DNA of 64,000 nt from Escallonia rubra (Eukaryota > Streptophyta > Magnoliopsida > Escalloniales > Escalloniaceae), in contig JAVXUO010002935.1 in assembly GCA_033065855.1 (NCBI GenBank), positions 1,054,001-1,118,000 of the forward strand, read 5' to 3'. Positions 1 through 11,900 of this stretch are shown in pieces. The notes under the pieces are model-generated. The model saw nothing but the letters and a program-made list of their open reading frames with translations, did not search any database and was not told where the DNA came from. A program made the position numbers and the translations under genes. Each line of letters starts with the position of its first letter. Within the stretch, counting starts at the first letter, position 1.

Positions 1-47
1 TGACTGTATTTTCACTCAAACCTCAGGGACATGAGTGTAATTAACCC
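1..47. mobile_element. Right terminus of a GGGTTAATTACAC-type TIR element, cut by the window edge
   Basis: The first 47 bases end in GTGTAATTAACCC and contain 'cctcagggacatga'. This is the inverted form of the terminus seen at 39,671, 43,296 and (more diverged) 15,459. It is therefore read as the last bases of another copy of the same nonautonomous TIR family whose body lies outside the window. The assignment rests on these four-way matches only. Confidence 0.55.
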
Positions 48-628
48 TTAAGAAAAAAAAAAGTTTTGACAAGTTAAAGGAATTGCAAATGAAGTAATAA
101 AACTTTTTAAGAGAGACAAGTTGACATGTAAGAGAGAAAAATATGAAATTAATTTGATTGGTTGAATTTTAAATGAGGAAATGAAAGACATGCCAAATAA
201 AAAAAGACAACATTAATTTTCCCTCAGCTTTGATTTTACTACATAAACTAGTTTTGACCCAATGCACTGCACACAAGAGCACTATATTACAATTACTAAA
301 ATAATAAACCATGTCGAGAGAGTCTACCGCCATCTTATGTCCGTCGCTAAAATGTTAATAATTGAATTAAACTAAGTTTTAGCACAAAAAAAAGTAAAAA
401 ATACGTAACAGACTGCAAATAGTGTTTCTCAACAATTTGATAAAAGTGTTGTACGGAGTAACATTATTCTTAAACCAATGTACAAATGTTAACTCTTTAA
501 AGAAAGATGAAGCTTTTCCTTTTTGAAAGTTAAGTATCATGAATAGTGACGATTTATATTTTTAAAAGAGGAAGATTCCTCTACTACAAAAAAATATATA
601 TATATACATAGATATATATATATATATA
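48..628. other. AT-rich intergenic stretch, no gene seen
   Basis: AT-rich DNA without a supportable coding region on either strand. It ends in a TA dinucleotide run (about 593-628) that forms the left flank of the TIR element starting at 629. Confidence 0.5.
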
Positions 629-1996
629 GGGGAAAGCGAATATAATGCTAGCCTCACGCAACTTGCGTGAGGCTAGCGACAAAAACTACGTAGTTTTGGC
701 CTTTTTTTTTCCTAATTCCTATTTTATGTCTTTTCTCTCTCCCGGTTGACTCTCTCTCTCTCATTCATCACTCATTAGCCACCGTTCGTCGGCTAGCCTC
801 TTCACTAGCAACCCACCACGCCCACCGTCACAAACCTTACTTCATGCCCCGTCCCCCTTCCAGAAACCGACCCACACAACTCCATTTTTGCCTCCATCTT
901 GAGGGTCTACCTCCACCAATCGAAACAATCCACAGCAACACAGCCTACCGTCAGCGGAACAACGAGTTCACCATGATCACATCATAAAACCAACCACCAT
1001 TACATCGTACAAAACCATCATCGCCCCTCTTCTAAATTTTGAAACTTTAAAAATGGATTCATTGAATCTGAATTGAATTTGTTGAATTGGGAATATTTTA
1101 GATTTTAATCATCATAATTGAATTTCTCAAATTGGGGATCTTCAGGTCGTGAATCTTGTTTCAAACCATTTATGTCAAACTAGTGGAGGAAATGGGCTGA
1201 CCTCGGTGGTTGTGTGTAATTACAATGAGATTTGGTGGGGAAGACAGCACAGACAATGGCTAATTTCAGCATGTGGTGATGGTTTGTTATGGTGGGTGGC
1301 CTGCGGCAATTGTTCATAAGGGTAACCGGAGCTGGGAATTGGGTGAGGTGGTGGTGCTGGGTCTGGTTGCATCAAAATCAAGAGTCGACGATGTTGGGTT
1401 CCTATAATGGTGCGAGTGGTTTTTGTTTTTAAGGTGCTGCTCGACTCTGTGAAGTGGCCGGCGGCAGTGCTGGGTTTCAAGTATGTGGCGTGAGGCGTTG
1501 GGGTCGTGGGAAAAAAGAAGAATGTTCCAGCGATGGTGGCTGCGGTGGCCTAGTGACGGTGGAAGGTGGACGGCGGGTTTCTACGTTGGAGATGGTGGTT
1601 GTGGTGGTTTTGATGGTGGCTGCGGTTGGTGGTCTACAGTGGCTTGATGGCGGGTTTCTACGTTGGAGATGGTGGTTGTGGTGGTTTTGATGGTGGCTGC
1701 GGTTGGTGGTCTACGGTGGCTTGTGGTGGTCTACGGTTGAAGGTTGGGGCTTTGATGACAGTGTGTTACTTTTGCGGCAGGAAGCTTGGGGGATTGATGG
1801 GTGACCGTGGCCGGCGCAGGAAGGTTGGGCGGTGGGTAGCTAAGGCCTGTGACAGAGAAGACGGGGAGGAGGAGAAGAGGGGAGGGAGGGAGAGAGAAAA
1901 AAAAATTATATCTTATCATTTCTGTTAATGAAACTATGTATTTTTGCCGCTAGCCTCATGCAAGTTGTGTGAGGCTAGCCTTATATTCGCTTTCCC

Positions 1997-1997
<1 letters not shown>
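629..1997. mobile_element. Nonautonomous TIR transposon with palindromic subterminal hairpins
   Basis: The two ends are inverted copies beginning GGGGAAAGCGAATATAA; the right copy ends TTATATTCGCTTTCCCC at 1997. Immediately inside each end sits a palindrome: 14-bp arms GCTAGCCTCACGCA around a 3-nt loop at 647-677, and a near-identical copy at 1949-1979. The element lies in a TA microsatellite (593-628 and 1998-2038), so a target-site duplication cannot be separated from the flanking TA run. The interior is noncoding as far as I can judge, with a GT/GC-rich tandem repeat (1572-1725). No transposase is present. The superfamily is unproven; a Mutator-like or other hairpin-ended DNA element is possible. 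Confidence 0.7.
1572..1725. repeat. Two-copy 77-bp tandem repeat inside the TIR element
   Basis: A unit starting GGCGGGTTTCTACGTTGGAG at 1572 is repeated at 1649 with almost no change. The repeat makes the overlapping short open frames here look Gly/Trp/Val rich, which is an effect of low complexity rather than of coding. Confidence 0.8.
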
Positions 1998-2041
<44 letters not shown>

Positions 2042-2488
2042 CTAGAACACACGTGCAAGAGAATGGGAAAAAAAAGAAGGTAAGTGAGAAAGAGAATTAC
2101 TCAGTTGATTATCAAATTTAAGAATAAAATTGCAAACAATTTATATCGAATATAGTGATTGATTACAAAATAAATTATAAACTCAGATCATAAAAGGAAT
2201 TTAAGTATTATAGATCATAAAATAAAAGAAAGATTCCAAAAAATGTTCAAGAGAATTAGGGATTTCTTTACAAAAGTGGAATTTGAGACTCTTATTTTGA
2301 ATTAAAACTATCAAATTAGATTGGGTTATGTGCAAATGATATTAGTGGGAGTGGAGTATATTGTGGTCAAATTTTTAGAGTGAAGTGGCTGCGATGCGTG
2401 TTCAAAAAGTTAGATAAAAGAAGAGCTATATGCGGCACTAACATAGTAGTGTGTGTGACGTTGTGTGTTTGTGTGAGTGTGAATGTGC

Positions 2489-2538
<50 letters not shown>

Positions 2539-3637
2539 CTTCGTTGCTACTCGGGTTGTAGCAAACACTTTTTAATAATACTTTCAACGATAATTCTTTA
2601 CAACGCTTTTTTGAAGTCACTATAGATATTTAACGATAATTGACTGTTACTATACGAGGGTTATAGGTATCTTCCAACAATCCAAGTAGCATCGAGAATT
2701 ACTTCAAATCAAATTGAATAGCTGGAAGCGAGAAAAAAAATGAATTCAAATATTAATTACAAAAGTGAGTAAATTCAAAATGATTTCAAAAACAAAAAAT
2801 AAAAAAATTTACATCACGAGTTAAGAAAGCGTCTAAGTAAACGGAGACAAAACAATATTCTCTAAATTTTGATTTTATTTTAAATATTATAGTATATATA
2901 TAATATGTACTCCGTATATTGTTTAGAGCACTAAAAAAATATAGATGAGGAAAAAAGATTAGAATGTACGTGACTATTGTCATCATACAATTGATAAGCG
3001 CACTAATAATACATATATACAATAAGAGTTAAATTATTTTCATGTAAGATTAATAGTTTGTTGTGGACTAACTTTACAAGTTAAATAAATCACTATGAAT
3101 AGTGAAATTATATGATTCTTAGTCAAATTGAGCCATCTATTTTTAATTTAATGTATTCAATCGTGATGCGAAATCTCTTATGTTAGCCGTAATTTTTTTT
3201 TTTTATGACTTTTAATCGCCCAGGTTATACTTCCTGAATCCGCTCCGGATGACAACCCGTTCCAAAAGGTAAAAGTAACCAAAGAGTTAAGAAACAAAAG
3301 ACTTCTAAAACCAAACCATTGCAAGGAAATCAGCTTGGCAAAACCCGAGTCAAGGAAGTGGTACCGCAGGTTGAATCACACCAGAGCACCAGAATGTAAT
3401 ATATAATATATATAAACTCTGATAATTAGATTAGATTAGATAAGATCGGATTTTGGACTTTCCCAACGGAACCGCTAGCAAAGTGGCCCCCGCCGGTAAC
3501 TGATTTTCAGCAAAAAGCCGCTTAACTAGATGGCAACTTCCTCTCTTTATTACGAACCTCGAGCGCCCAAAATCAGCCTCTCCGTTGCCCTAGCCAATAC
3601 AAAAAACCTGTTCGTTGTTTAACGCCCTGCCGCTTCA
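1998..3637. other. Intergenic region upstream of the OTU gene, with microsatellites
   Basis: No gene recognised. It contains a TA run (1998-2038), a compound microsatellite of GT/TG followed by GA (about 2447-2533), and AT-rich DNA. The part from about 3,200 onward is the proximal upstream region of the OTU gene. Confidence 0.5.
2447..2533. repeat. Compound (GT)n(GA)n microsatellite
   Basis: Irregular TGTG/TGTGAG repeats pass directly into an uninterrupted GA run. The open frames on both strands through it are low-complexity artefacts. Confidence 0.85.
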
Positions 3638-3644
3638 TATAAAA
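3638..3644 (+). promoter_or_regulatory. TATA box candidate of the OTU gene
   Basis: TATAAAA lies in CATATAAAACGG, followed about 30 bp later by a pyrimidine-rich CT stretch (about 3,660-3,700) of the kind common at plant transcription starts. A noncoding first exon ending near 3,740-3,745 and an acceptor AG at 5,087-5,088 place the coding start 32 bp inside the second exon. Inferred from position and sequence, not from transcript data. Confidence 0.5.
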
Positions 3645-5119
3645 CGGTAACGTCTCATCATCATCTCGTTCTCTCTGTACACTCCTTTTTCGTGTGAGAT
3701 TTCCTTACTTTTACGTTCACACGCCTGTTCGAATTTGAGGGTCGGTATTGAAAGGAATGCATGAATTTGTACCTCTGGATATAGATACAAGCATGCTTGT
3801 ATTTATTTGTATGATATACGTGTTTTGAATTGGAATTACTGTTTATCTGCTTGTTTTTAGTGGTATTAGGTGATCGATTATCAATTCTTTCAGGTATTAA
3901 ATTAGGGCTAGGCTCTATGTTCTACTATTTTCTAATTGCTACATGTTAGTAATTGCTACTTTATTGGTGTTTGACAACTGATAAGTTTGTATGTTCGACA
4001 AGCAAGTTTCATAACCTTAATTGGCGTGTTGTGAAAATTCTCTTCTAAGGCTGTAAATTGGGCATTGGTTGATCTTGTGCACCTGGTGACTGCAAACTAC
4101 GTTGTTTGGATGAATTTTGGGAGTGGAATGGCAAAAGTACCTTTACTGATTTGATGAGATGTCAAAAATGCCATTAATGATTTAATCCTAGAGCAACGGC
4201 GCAGAAAAATTTCTACAGCGATAGCAACATGCTAGAATTTACCAAATGTTACTTGACAAGTTCAATGACTACATCGGTAGATAGTTGCCTAGGGTTTGAA
4301 GATTCTACTGGATGATTACGCTCAGTGTACTTGTGGACCGCCCCCTTGACCAGTTCAGTGTTTGGTCTGGTTTCGATAACTATGACATTAATTACTTCCA
4401 TTTTGAAAAATAAAACGTGTACTAGAATATTGTTCTGTAGTAATTTGCTAACGCAGCCCCAAGGATGTGTGTTTGAATATGAAGGTTAACAGAGACATTT
4501 TAACTTAAGTTTTATGCTGCAAGATTGAAAGACGAGAAAACATTTTAACATGCACAGCATTTTGTGACAACGGGGTGAATTTACCTTTTGATGGTTATTT
4601 AGGAAGTGGGAAACAAAACATACAACCGATGATCATGTGATTCTTGTCAAATACTGGATTATGTGAATCCTTTTATTTTTTTTGTCCTTTTTCTTGCATG
4701 ATTTAGTCTCATACACCTTTTGAAGCAATTCTTTCATAGGAAGGTTGTTTTTTCTTGTTTGTTTTGTAAACTGTCTACTAATTTACTCGCCTAGTCATGA
4801 GTGTCTCCCGTTCCTTTAGTCCTTTCTTGCTGATGCAGTGCCGATTTCTTTTGATGATATAAGGTGTCGGTATTCTAGTTTTGGACAAAAAATTGAGGAC
4901 ATAGAATCATTATGTGCAATGAGTGGTTGATTTGATGTTTTCATAGTTTTGTATTGATCAAAGCTGAATGTTGCTAGAGGAATATTACATTTGCACTAGA
5001 TTAGAGAAAAGAACGTGAAGTTTTCTTTTTTCTATACGGTCAACCTTAGATCAATAACTATAAACTCATTTAGAATATAACATTGTAGGGACACCGATAT
5101 CCTGGCAATACACAAGCAG

Positions 5120-8100
5120 ATGACTCCCTGCGAGTTTGATCCAGATGTGGTTCGGTGGGGTCTTCACCTTCTAGATGTTTGCACTCCTTCTAACGATGGT
5201 GCTCCCAGCACAATTACTCTTTACGATATGGATTTATCTAGAGTCGAGTACGTTAGAGAAGGTTATTGTGAGACGAAGCAAATAAATGTGGAGAATGATG
5301 AGGTAATTGCACATGCTCTGCAAGAAGAACTATCACGACTTGTGGATGCAGAGACGTCGCGATTGTCACATGCTGAGAACGATTATCAACAAGCGTCCAT
5401 TCTTGCTCAGGATTGGTTAGGGCCTTCAAAAAGATATGGTAATTCTGTTACATTAAAGGCAACGTTAACATTTGATTAGTGACGAAGTGACTGCTCCCTT
5501 CTAAACCCCAACACCCCTGAGCATGTTGTAATGATACTCTGATAAGCTGTAGGAAATGACAGCAGTCAGGAAGAGGAAGGTGAAAGGGGGATATACGCTT
5601 CATGTTCTACCTCAGGTGAAAAATTAATTGATGGGGAGGACCAATTATGGCCAGAGATAGCAGATGAGTCCACTCTTGATGGTGAAGTGGGCAAGAGAAT
5701 GAATCAGATGATTCCTGTGCCTGTAAGTTATGAGATACTTATCTACATGCTTTTATGTAATTAGTTAACTATTTCTCATCTTGTATCCACCCTACAAATT
5801 CAGGATTAGGTTTCTTGCTCCATATGTGCAATAGTTGTTTTTGCTTTAACGTATGTCTATCACAATATGTCTTGATTAGAAGATGTGTATATTTTTTTAT
5901 AATCACAAGAGATTATGTTCTTGGATTTATATACCGTCTCCAAAATTTCCATTAATGATCAGTGGCCTCCTGTATCTTTGGATTTGTTTCCTCTGGTGGT
6001 TTCTTTTCTTGAAATTTCTTACTCAGCAAAGGATCTTTATATCAACTATCCTTGGTCTAGTACTTTATGGCAATGGTGTTTATGCCTAGTTATGCAAATA
6101 TTTTTTCGGGTTATGTACCTTTTGCAGAACATCTCGTATTTTATTTTCATTGGCATCATACTTTTCGCAGTGCATCTACAAAAGTTTGACCATCACATGC
6201 ACACACCCATGTGCACAGAGTTATATATACAGTCATCTAACCAATTTTCACTTTCTTGTATGGATTTGGTTTTTCCTAATATTTGTTTCTGGTGCAACGC
6301 CGTATTTTTTTGTAAATCTGGTTTCCTGCACTAGTTTGGTTTGAACTTCTTGACGCTTTTGGATTTTCTAGTTACAAAAATTAGATTGTCAAGAAGATAG
6401 CAAGGTTGGTGCAAAGACCTTGGGTGATATGATATGTTTTGTATAGGAAGAACTGTTGAAAATAAATATGTAGGTCATCAATGATTCAACAATTACTGCT
6501 AAAAACGGGAGAAAAATGATGGGGGAGTGCAGGGTCTTCAAATAGTAGTCTGGATCTAATTTATTGTGTTATATTTCGAGAAAGCCTTTTTAGTAATTTG
6601 TTATCGAGGGTCTTGGAGAAGAAGGAGTTATTAGTAGAACAAAGGACTTGTAGACTGGAACAGCGACTAAGATACATTGCGGGTTAATTGAGAGAATTCT
6701 CAGTTGTTGTAGGCTTGAACAGTTAGATTCCAGATGTGGCCCAGCAGAGTTCTTTGACAAGTGTTACTAGTTTGAAGAAAGAGTGGAAATCTTACTTGGT
6801 GTAGAAGGCTTGTGCAGCTGACAACAGATTTTAAACCTCTTTTAGGCAGTTACTTGTGCAATTTTGGATGACACTTTCTTTCTTTGTTTCAAAAAAGAAG
6901 CTTATTCCCTTTTCCTTTAGCTAATTTTTATCTTGCATCTTGGTTTCGGAGCTTCGATCTGTGTTGAAAGATTTTTATTTTTGTTTGGATATGGAAATCA
7001 TGGTTTAATTGTGTTGTACTTAACTGGTTTTGCAGCATTTTCCAAAAATTAATGGAGAAATACCTTCAGTTGATGAAGAAACATCAGATCATCAGAGGCT
7101 GATGGACAGGTCCTTTTCCATGTTTTCCTACTACTCTATTTGGGGTTTACCGTAAATTTTGTGGTGGTTGCACTGCCACCTTAATATATTTCTTTTGCTG
7201 CTGTGCTTTGACACGGGTTGTTTTTCTCTGGGATCTTTGTCTATTTTTTTTTATTTTAGCTGCAGTGAGCTTTCATAATGCTCTTCTTTGTTAACATTAT
7301 ATCATGGGTGGTTTAAGTAATTTGTGCAGTTCACTATCTCTGTTTTTTGTTGGCCTGCCCTTTTTCTTTGGTAGCTTTGTAGGTGCCTTTGCAAATAATG
7401 TGTAGAGAAGTGTCTTGCCAAATGATTCTACCGCCGTAGTCCCTATTATTTATCAACAAAATGAACTACTTCTCTCTTCGCTGCTAGTTATTTCTGCGCC
7501 TGTAAAATTGAACTTCTGGAGCAGTATCGGTAACACCATCTATTGCTTTTTTTTTTTTTACAGATTGCAGTTGTACGATCTCGTTGAGCTAAAGGTTTCA
7601 GGAGATGGTAACTGTCAGGTTGGTTTTACTTATCTTCTTACTGCTTTCAGAAATTAATATTGGTCACATTTTGCTGCGAATGTTTTTAGGACAGGTTTTC
7701 TGGTGAGACTATCATAGTTGTATTCACCTAATGTTTGATTGGTGTATGCCCTAAATGTGTTTCAGTGTATTAGGGACATTGTTTGCCCATCTATTCATCC
7801 TGAGATTTAATTGTTCCTGGACTGTGATTCTCTTTTTATCCTTTTCTTCCTGATGACTTGTTATCCACTGGGCAACTTGATTCCTGAAAAGTTTTGCCGT
7901 ATAGTCGTTGGAGCTTAGAATGAGCTTGAAGCTTGCATCAATAGTGCTTTAGTTTAAGAGATGTGGCCCAGTGGATAACAAGTCACTAGGAAGCCCATTG
8001 GATAAGAAGTCGTCAAACTTTTACATTGGCCTTAAACTAAAATGGTCCCTCTTATGGTATAGTCTCTGGAGTGGTCCCTTTGACAAGTATGTTGGTCTTT

Positions 8101-8929
8101 TAGCTGTTAAATTCTAATTGATACAAGCGCTAAGGTGCTATTTGCTAGCATCTTAGTGAACCCTTAAATCTAAAAAGTTCTCAGTGGCATCTCTGTAAAG
8201 TGCGCTTAACAATGCATAGTAGGTTATCAGCAAGAGAACATTTCCTCTCAAAAAGGGATTTCTGGTCATATATATAGATAAATTGTTTAGAGTTTATTAT
8301 AGAGACTGTAATCTTCACTTGATTGTTTCTTGTGACTAAGTTGTTTCCAACTCCTAGGATCTTCGTTGCTCAAAAGATACTTGGATTTGATGGTTGTCTA
8401 TTGTAGAATTCAGTTACTGCAGTTGGTTCTGAGTTCAGTTAATGTAGTTGGTTTTTGCTTAACAAGCTTACTTAAACTTTGTATTTCTTCATGATATAAA
8501 GACTTGATTAACATAGTTTCTTGTGTCCCAGTTTCGCTCTTTGTCAGATCAAATCTATCGTACTACTGACTACCACAAGTTGGTGAGAGAACAAATTGTT
8601 GATCAGGTCAGCTTTCCTTTGGTATTCAAAAATATTTTTTTCCCCATTAATTGAACTTGTTATGATGTTTATGCGTGCTTCGTTTCAGCTGACATCTCAC
8701 CCTGAATTATACGAGGGTTATGTTCCTATGGCTTTTCATGACTATATCAAGAAAATTGGCGAGTATGACTCTTACCTCGCTTTGATTTTGTCCTCCATCC
8801 TTTATAAAGCTCAGTCATGCTTACGCTGTTTCGTCATTACTTTTATTTTGTTGATTCCTCCCTTTGGTTTTAGGACTGGTGAATGGGGTGATCATGTTAC
8901 GCTGCAAGCTGCAGCAGATGTGGTATTGG

Positions 8930-8962
<33 letters not shown>

Positions 8963-11900
8963 GCGTGCGCGCGCGTGTAAAAACAGATTCTCGCTCACAG
9001 CTTGAACATGTGTACTATATGTATACTTGTTAGACTTCAAATCATGTTATTTTGTCAAACTATGCGTAAAATGTTCTTGAAATTGCATGTAATGATAGAC
9101 CGCCTGGTTTTGTGTTATAAAATTGTCGTATTTGGCTACTGGATTCTGCATCCAGATAACAAAATTTTGTGCAGAATCAGAGGAAGGATGTCCGTAACTA
9201 GTAAAACCTTACTAAAATAATCACGATTACATTAGACTATCGAAATATAGTAAAAATGGTAATTTGAGGAGATGGTACGATTGATTCATTTGTTAACTGA
9301 GTCCATCATGATTCGTGCGAGATAGTTACATTAACATTCAGTATGTATATCGGAAATAGAAATGGTGAAGAAAAAAGAGACTTGGGTACAATTAGCTTGA
9401 TTTTAATGATCTTTTTTTTTTTTCTCGTTATCGGAAGAGAGCGAGAAGTACCAGGGGTTGTGCTTATACTCGATTGCTGGCATCCACTACCATTAACTCT
9501 TTGTGTATTGCCGTTCTTGTTAGAGCGACTGGACTCCTAGCAGAATCATTCAAGTCCTTTTTGATAGAGCAAACTTATATACTTTTGAGAGGTGAAATAA
9601 TCCTATCCAACTGCTTTAGGGGAGGAAAAAAAAGGAAAAAACTCGCAGTAGATCCTATTCGCTGATGGTTATTTTTTTTTCACCTTTTCCCTGTCTCTTT
9701 TGTGTTCAAATGTCGTGATTTAGTGCGCTTTGAGAATATTTATTTGTGGGTTCTTAAGGTATTCTGATAGGAAAACAAACAGAAAAGTTAAAAATAACTG
9801 GTAAAAGTTGACTAGAAACACCATGAAATAGCAAAATTAGTTTGGGTGGGTGGGTAGGGACTTTGTTTGTAGTTTAGTGCTGCTTTGTGGGTTACGGCCC
9901 CACTTCTCTTGGAATCTTAGGAGACGACCAGCCATACTAAGCGTACCAAACATCTGGGCAATTAAGGCAAAGCATATGTGGGAATGGGATCACAATTATC
10001 ATTTTCTCATTTCAACATGAGGACATCTTGGATGGATTTGGCAATTGAATAAGAGACAAGATGTGTACAGTGTCTGCTGTCTGTCAGAAAGAAAGATGAT
10101 ATCACTTGGTTTCTTCATCGGGTCATGCACTACCGAGGAGCGGTTCGTTCGAAGGTGCTTGGAAATTTCAGTTGGGGCATTAATAATGTATTTTCTTAAA
10201 ATGGTTCTGACCCACACTCTCTTGACCTCAGCTCATTGATGCCTTTATCTTGAACTGGATGTAGCTTCACGAATCCTCTATTATGTTCCCCTTCGGTGAT
10301 GCAAATGAGTATGCAGTAGATATGCACATAATAATGTTACATAGGTTGAAATCTTAGAAAATCAAAACGAGTACTCCACAAGGTCTAGCATCAAGAAGCT
10401 TGTTACTTGTTACGAACTTTGAGAAAATGCCTTCAAACAGGATGTTCTAGGTCTGAGCAGCAGAGAATATCACAAGAAATAGTGGCTTTGTGCTAGCCTC
10501 TGGCGCGTACAGCAGCTGTAGAGGGATGGGAAGGCGTCACAGGGTTGAATCCTCAAAATCCTAGCCTCCAATGCCTGAGAACCCTGGCTGGGGTGGAGCT
10601 GAAGCTCAATCTTACTGTTCTGCTTTTCTGTTTTCTTCAGAAGCGCTAGAGAAGGCAGACTTGTGTTCTTTTATACTAACTCCAAAGCTTCCAAGAGAAG
10701 CCAACTCTAATCTTCCAAGAGAAGCCAAAACTTTGCACACAAACCCTTCCCACTGATATCAGATTTCTCTAACTCCCTAAGCACACAAGTGCTTTTACAA
10801 AATAACCCCAAAACTGTAGAGCTGACTCAAATTAGATACAAAACTGAAAATAGACTACTACCCCCTACAAAAAGTACTAAAAAAAATACTTGAGAATAAA
10901 TACTTATTAGAAACTAAACATATTCACATGAGTTGGCATCATTCTTCCCCTGTCAGAAAGAACTCGCCTCCATGCGAGTTACCATGGTACATCTCAGCGT
11001 TAATTTCCATGAACTCCTTCTCACTTAACCACGAGTTCTCATAGTTAGGTTGTCCCGCCCACTTCACGAGAACTCTTAAATATGCCCCTGCTCGTCTTAA
11101 TTTCTTGGACGTGGATCACTCTTTCAACCTTGGCCTTTTGTTTTGCGAACTTCACCTGATGTTTCAGCACCGCAGTACTAGATTCAGTATGTGTATCACC
11201 ATGAAAGGTGTAAATATCGGCCACATTGAAAATGGGGGATATGACTAGACCATGTGGGAGTTCTACTTCGTAGGCATTATCACCAAATTTGGGCAATATC
11301 TTGCATGGGCCAACGTTCTTGCTTTTTTGCGCAATATCTTGCATGGGCCTGTCTTCTTGGTTTTTAATTTGTGATAACTACCAATTGGAAGCCTCTCTTT
11401 GCGAAAGAAAACCATAAGCCAATCCCCAACCTTGAACTCTTTGAACAGCCGGTGTCGATCAGCAGCTTCAGTGTAGCATTAATTCATTTCAGCCAATTTC
11501 ACTTGAACTTCTTCTTGAACCTAAGGTCAACAACCTGGTTTATGTTTCTCTCGTAGGCATATTAGAAAGGCACTTTCCGGTAGACCTGTTCACAGTGCTA
11601 TTATAAGCAAATTTTGCTGAAGGCAAGATCAAATTGAACTTGGTGTCTCGATTGAATGTGATGGTATTCGGGGAACTCTGTAATCTAATTACTTCTTGGA
11701 AGGAAAGAGTCGCCATATGGGTTTTTGGAAGTCTTCTTACATGCAATGAAATGAGCCATCTTTGAAAATCGTCAACGACGACAAAAATGGAATCAACTCC
11801 TCTTGCTGTCCGTGGTAGCCCCAACACAAAAATCATAATAACTTCAACCTTTGGAACCATAGGAGTTGGTAGTGGAGTATACAAACCTGTATTTTGATGC

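Noticed and set aside
5883-6344. Three overlapping + strand open frames in the OTU intron
   Set aside because: They lie between exons 5,553-5,722 and 7,036-7,109, are hydrophobic by T-richness, and the flanking splice sites join without them.
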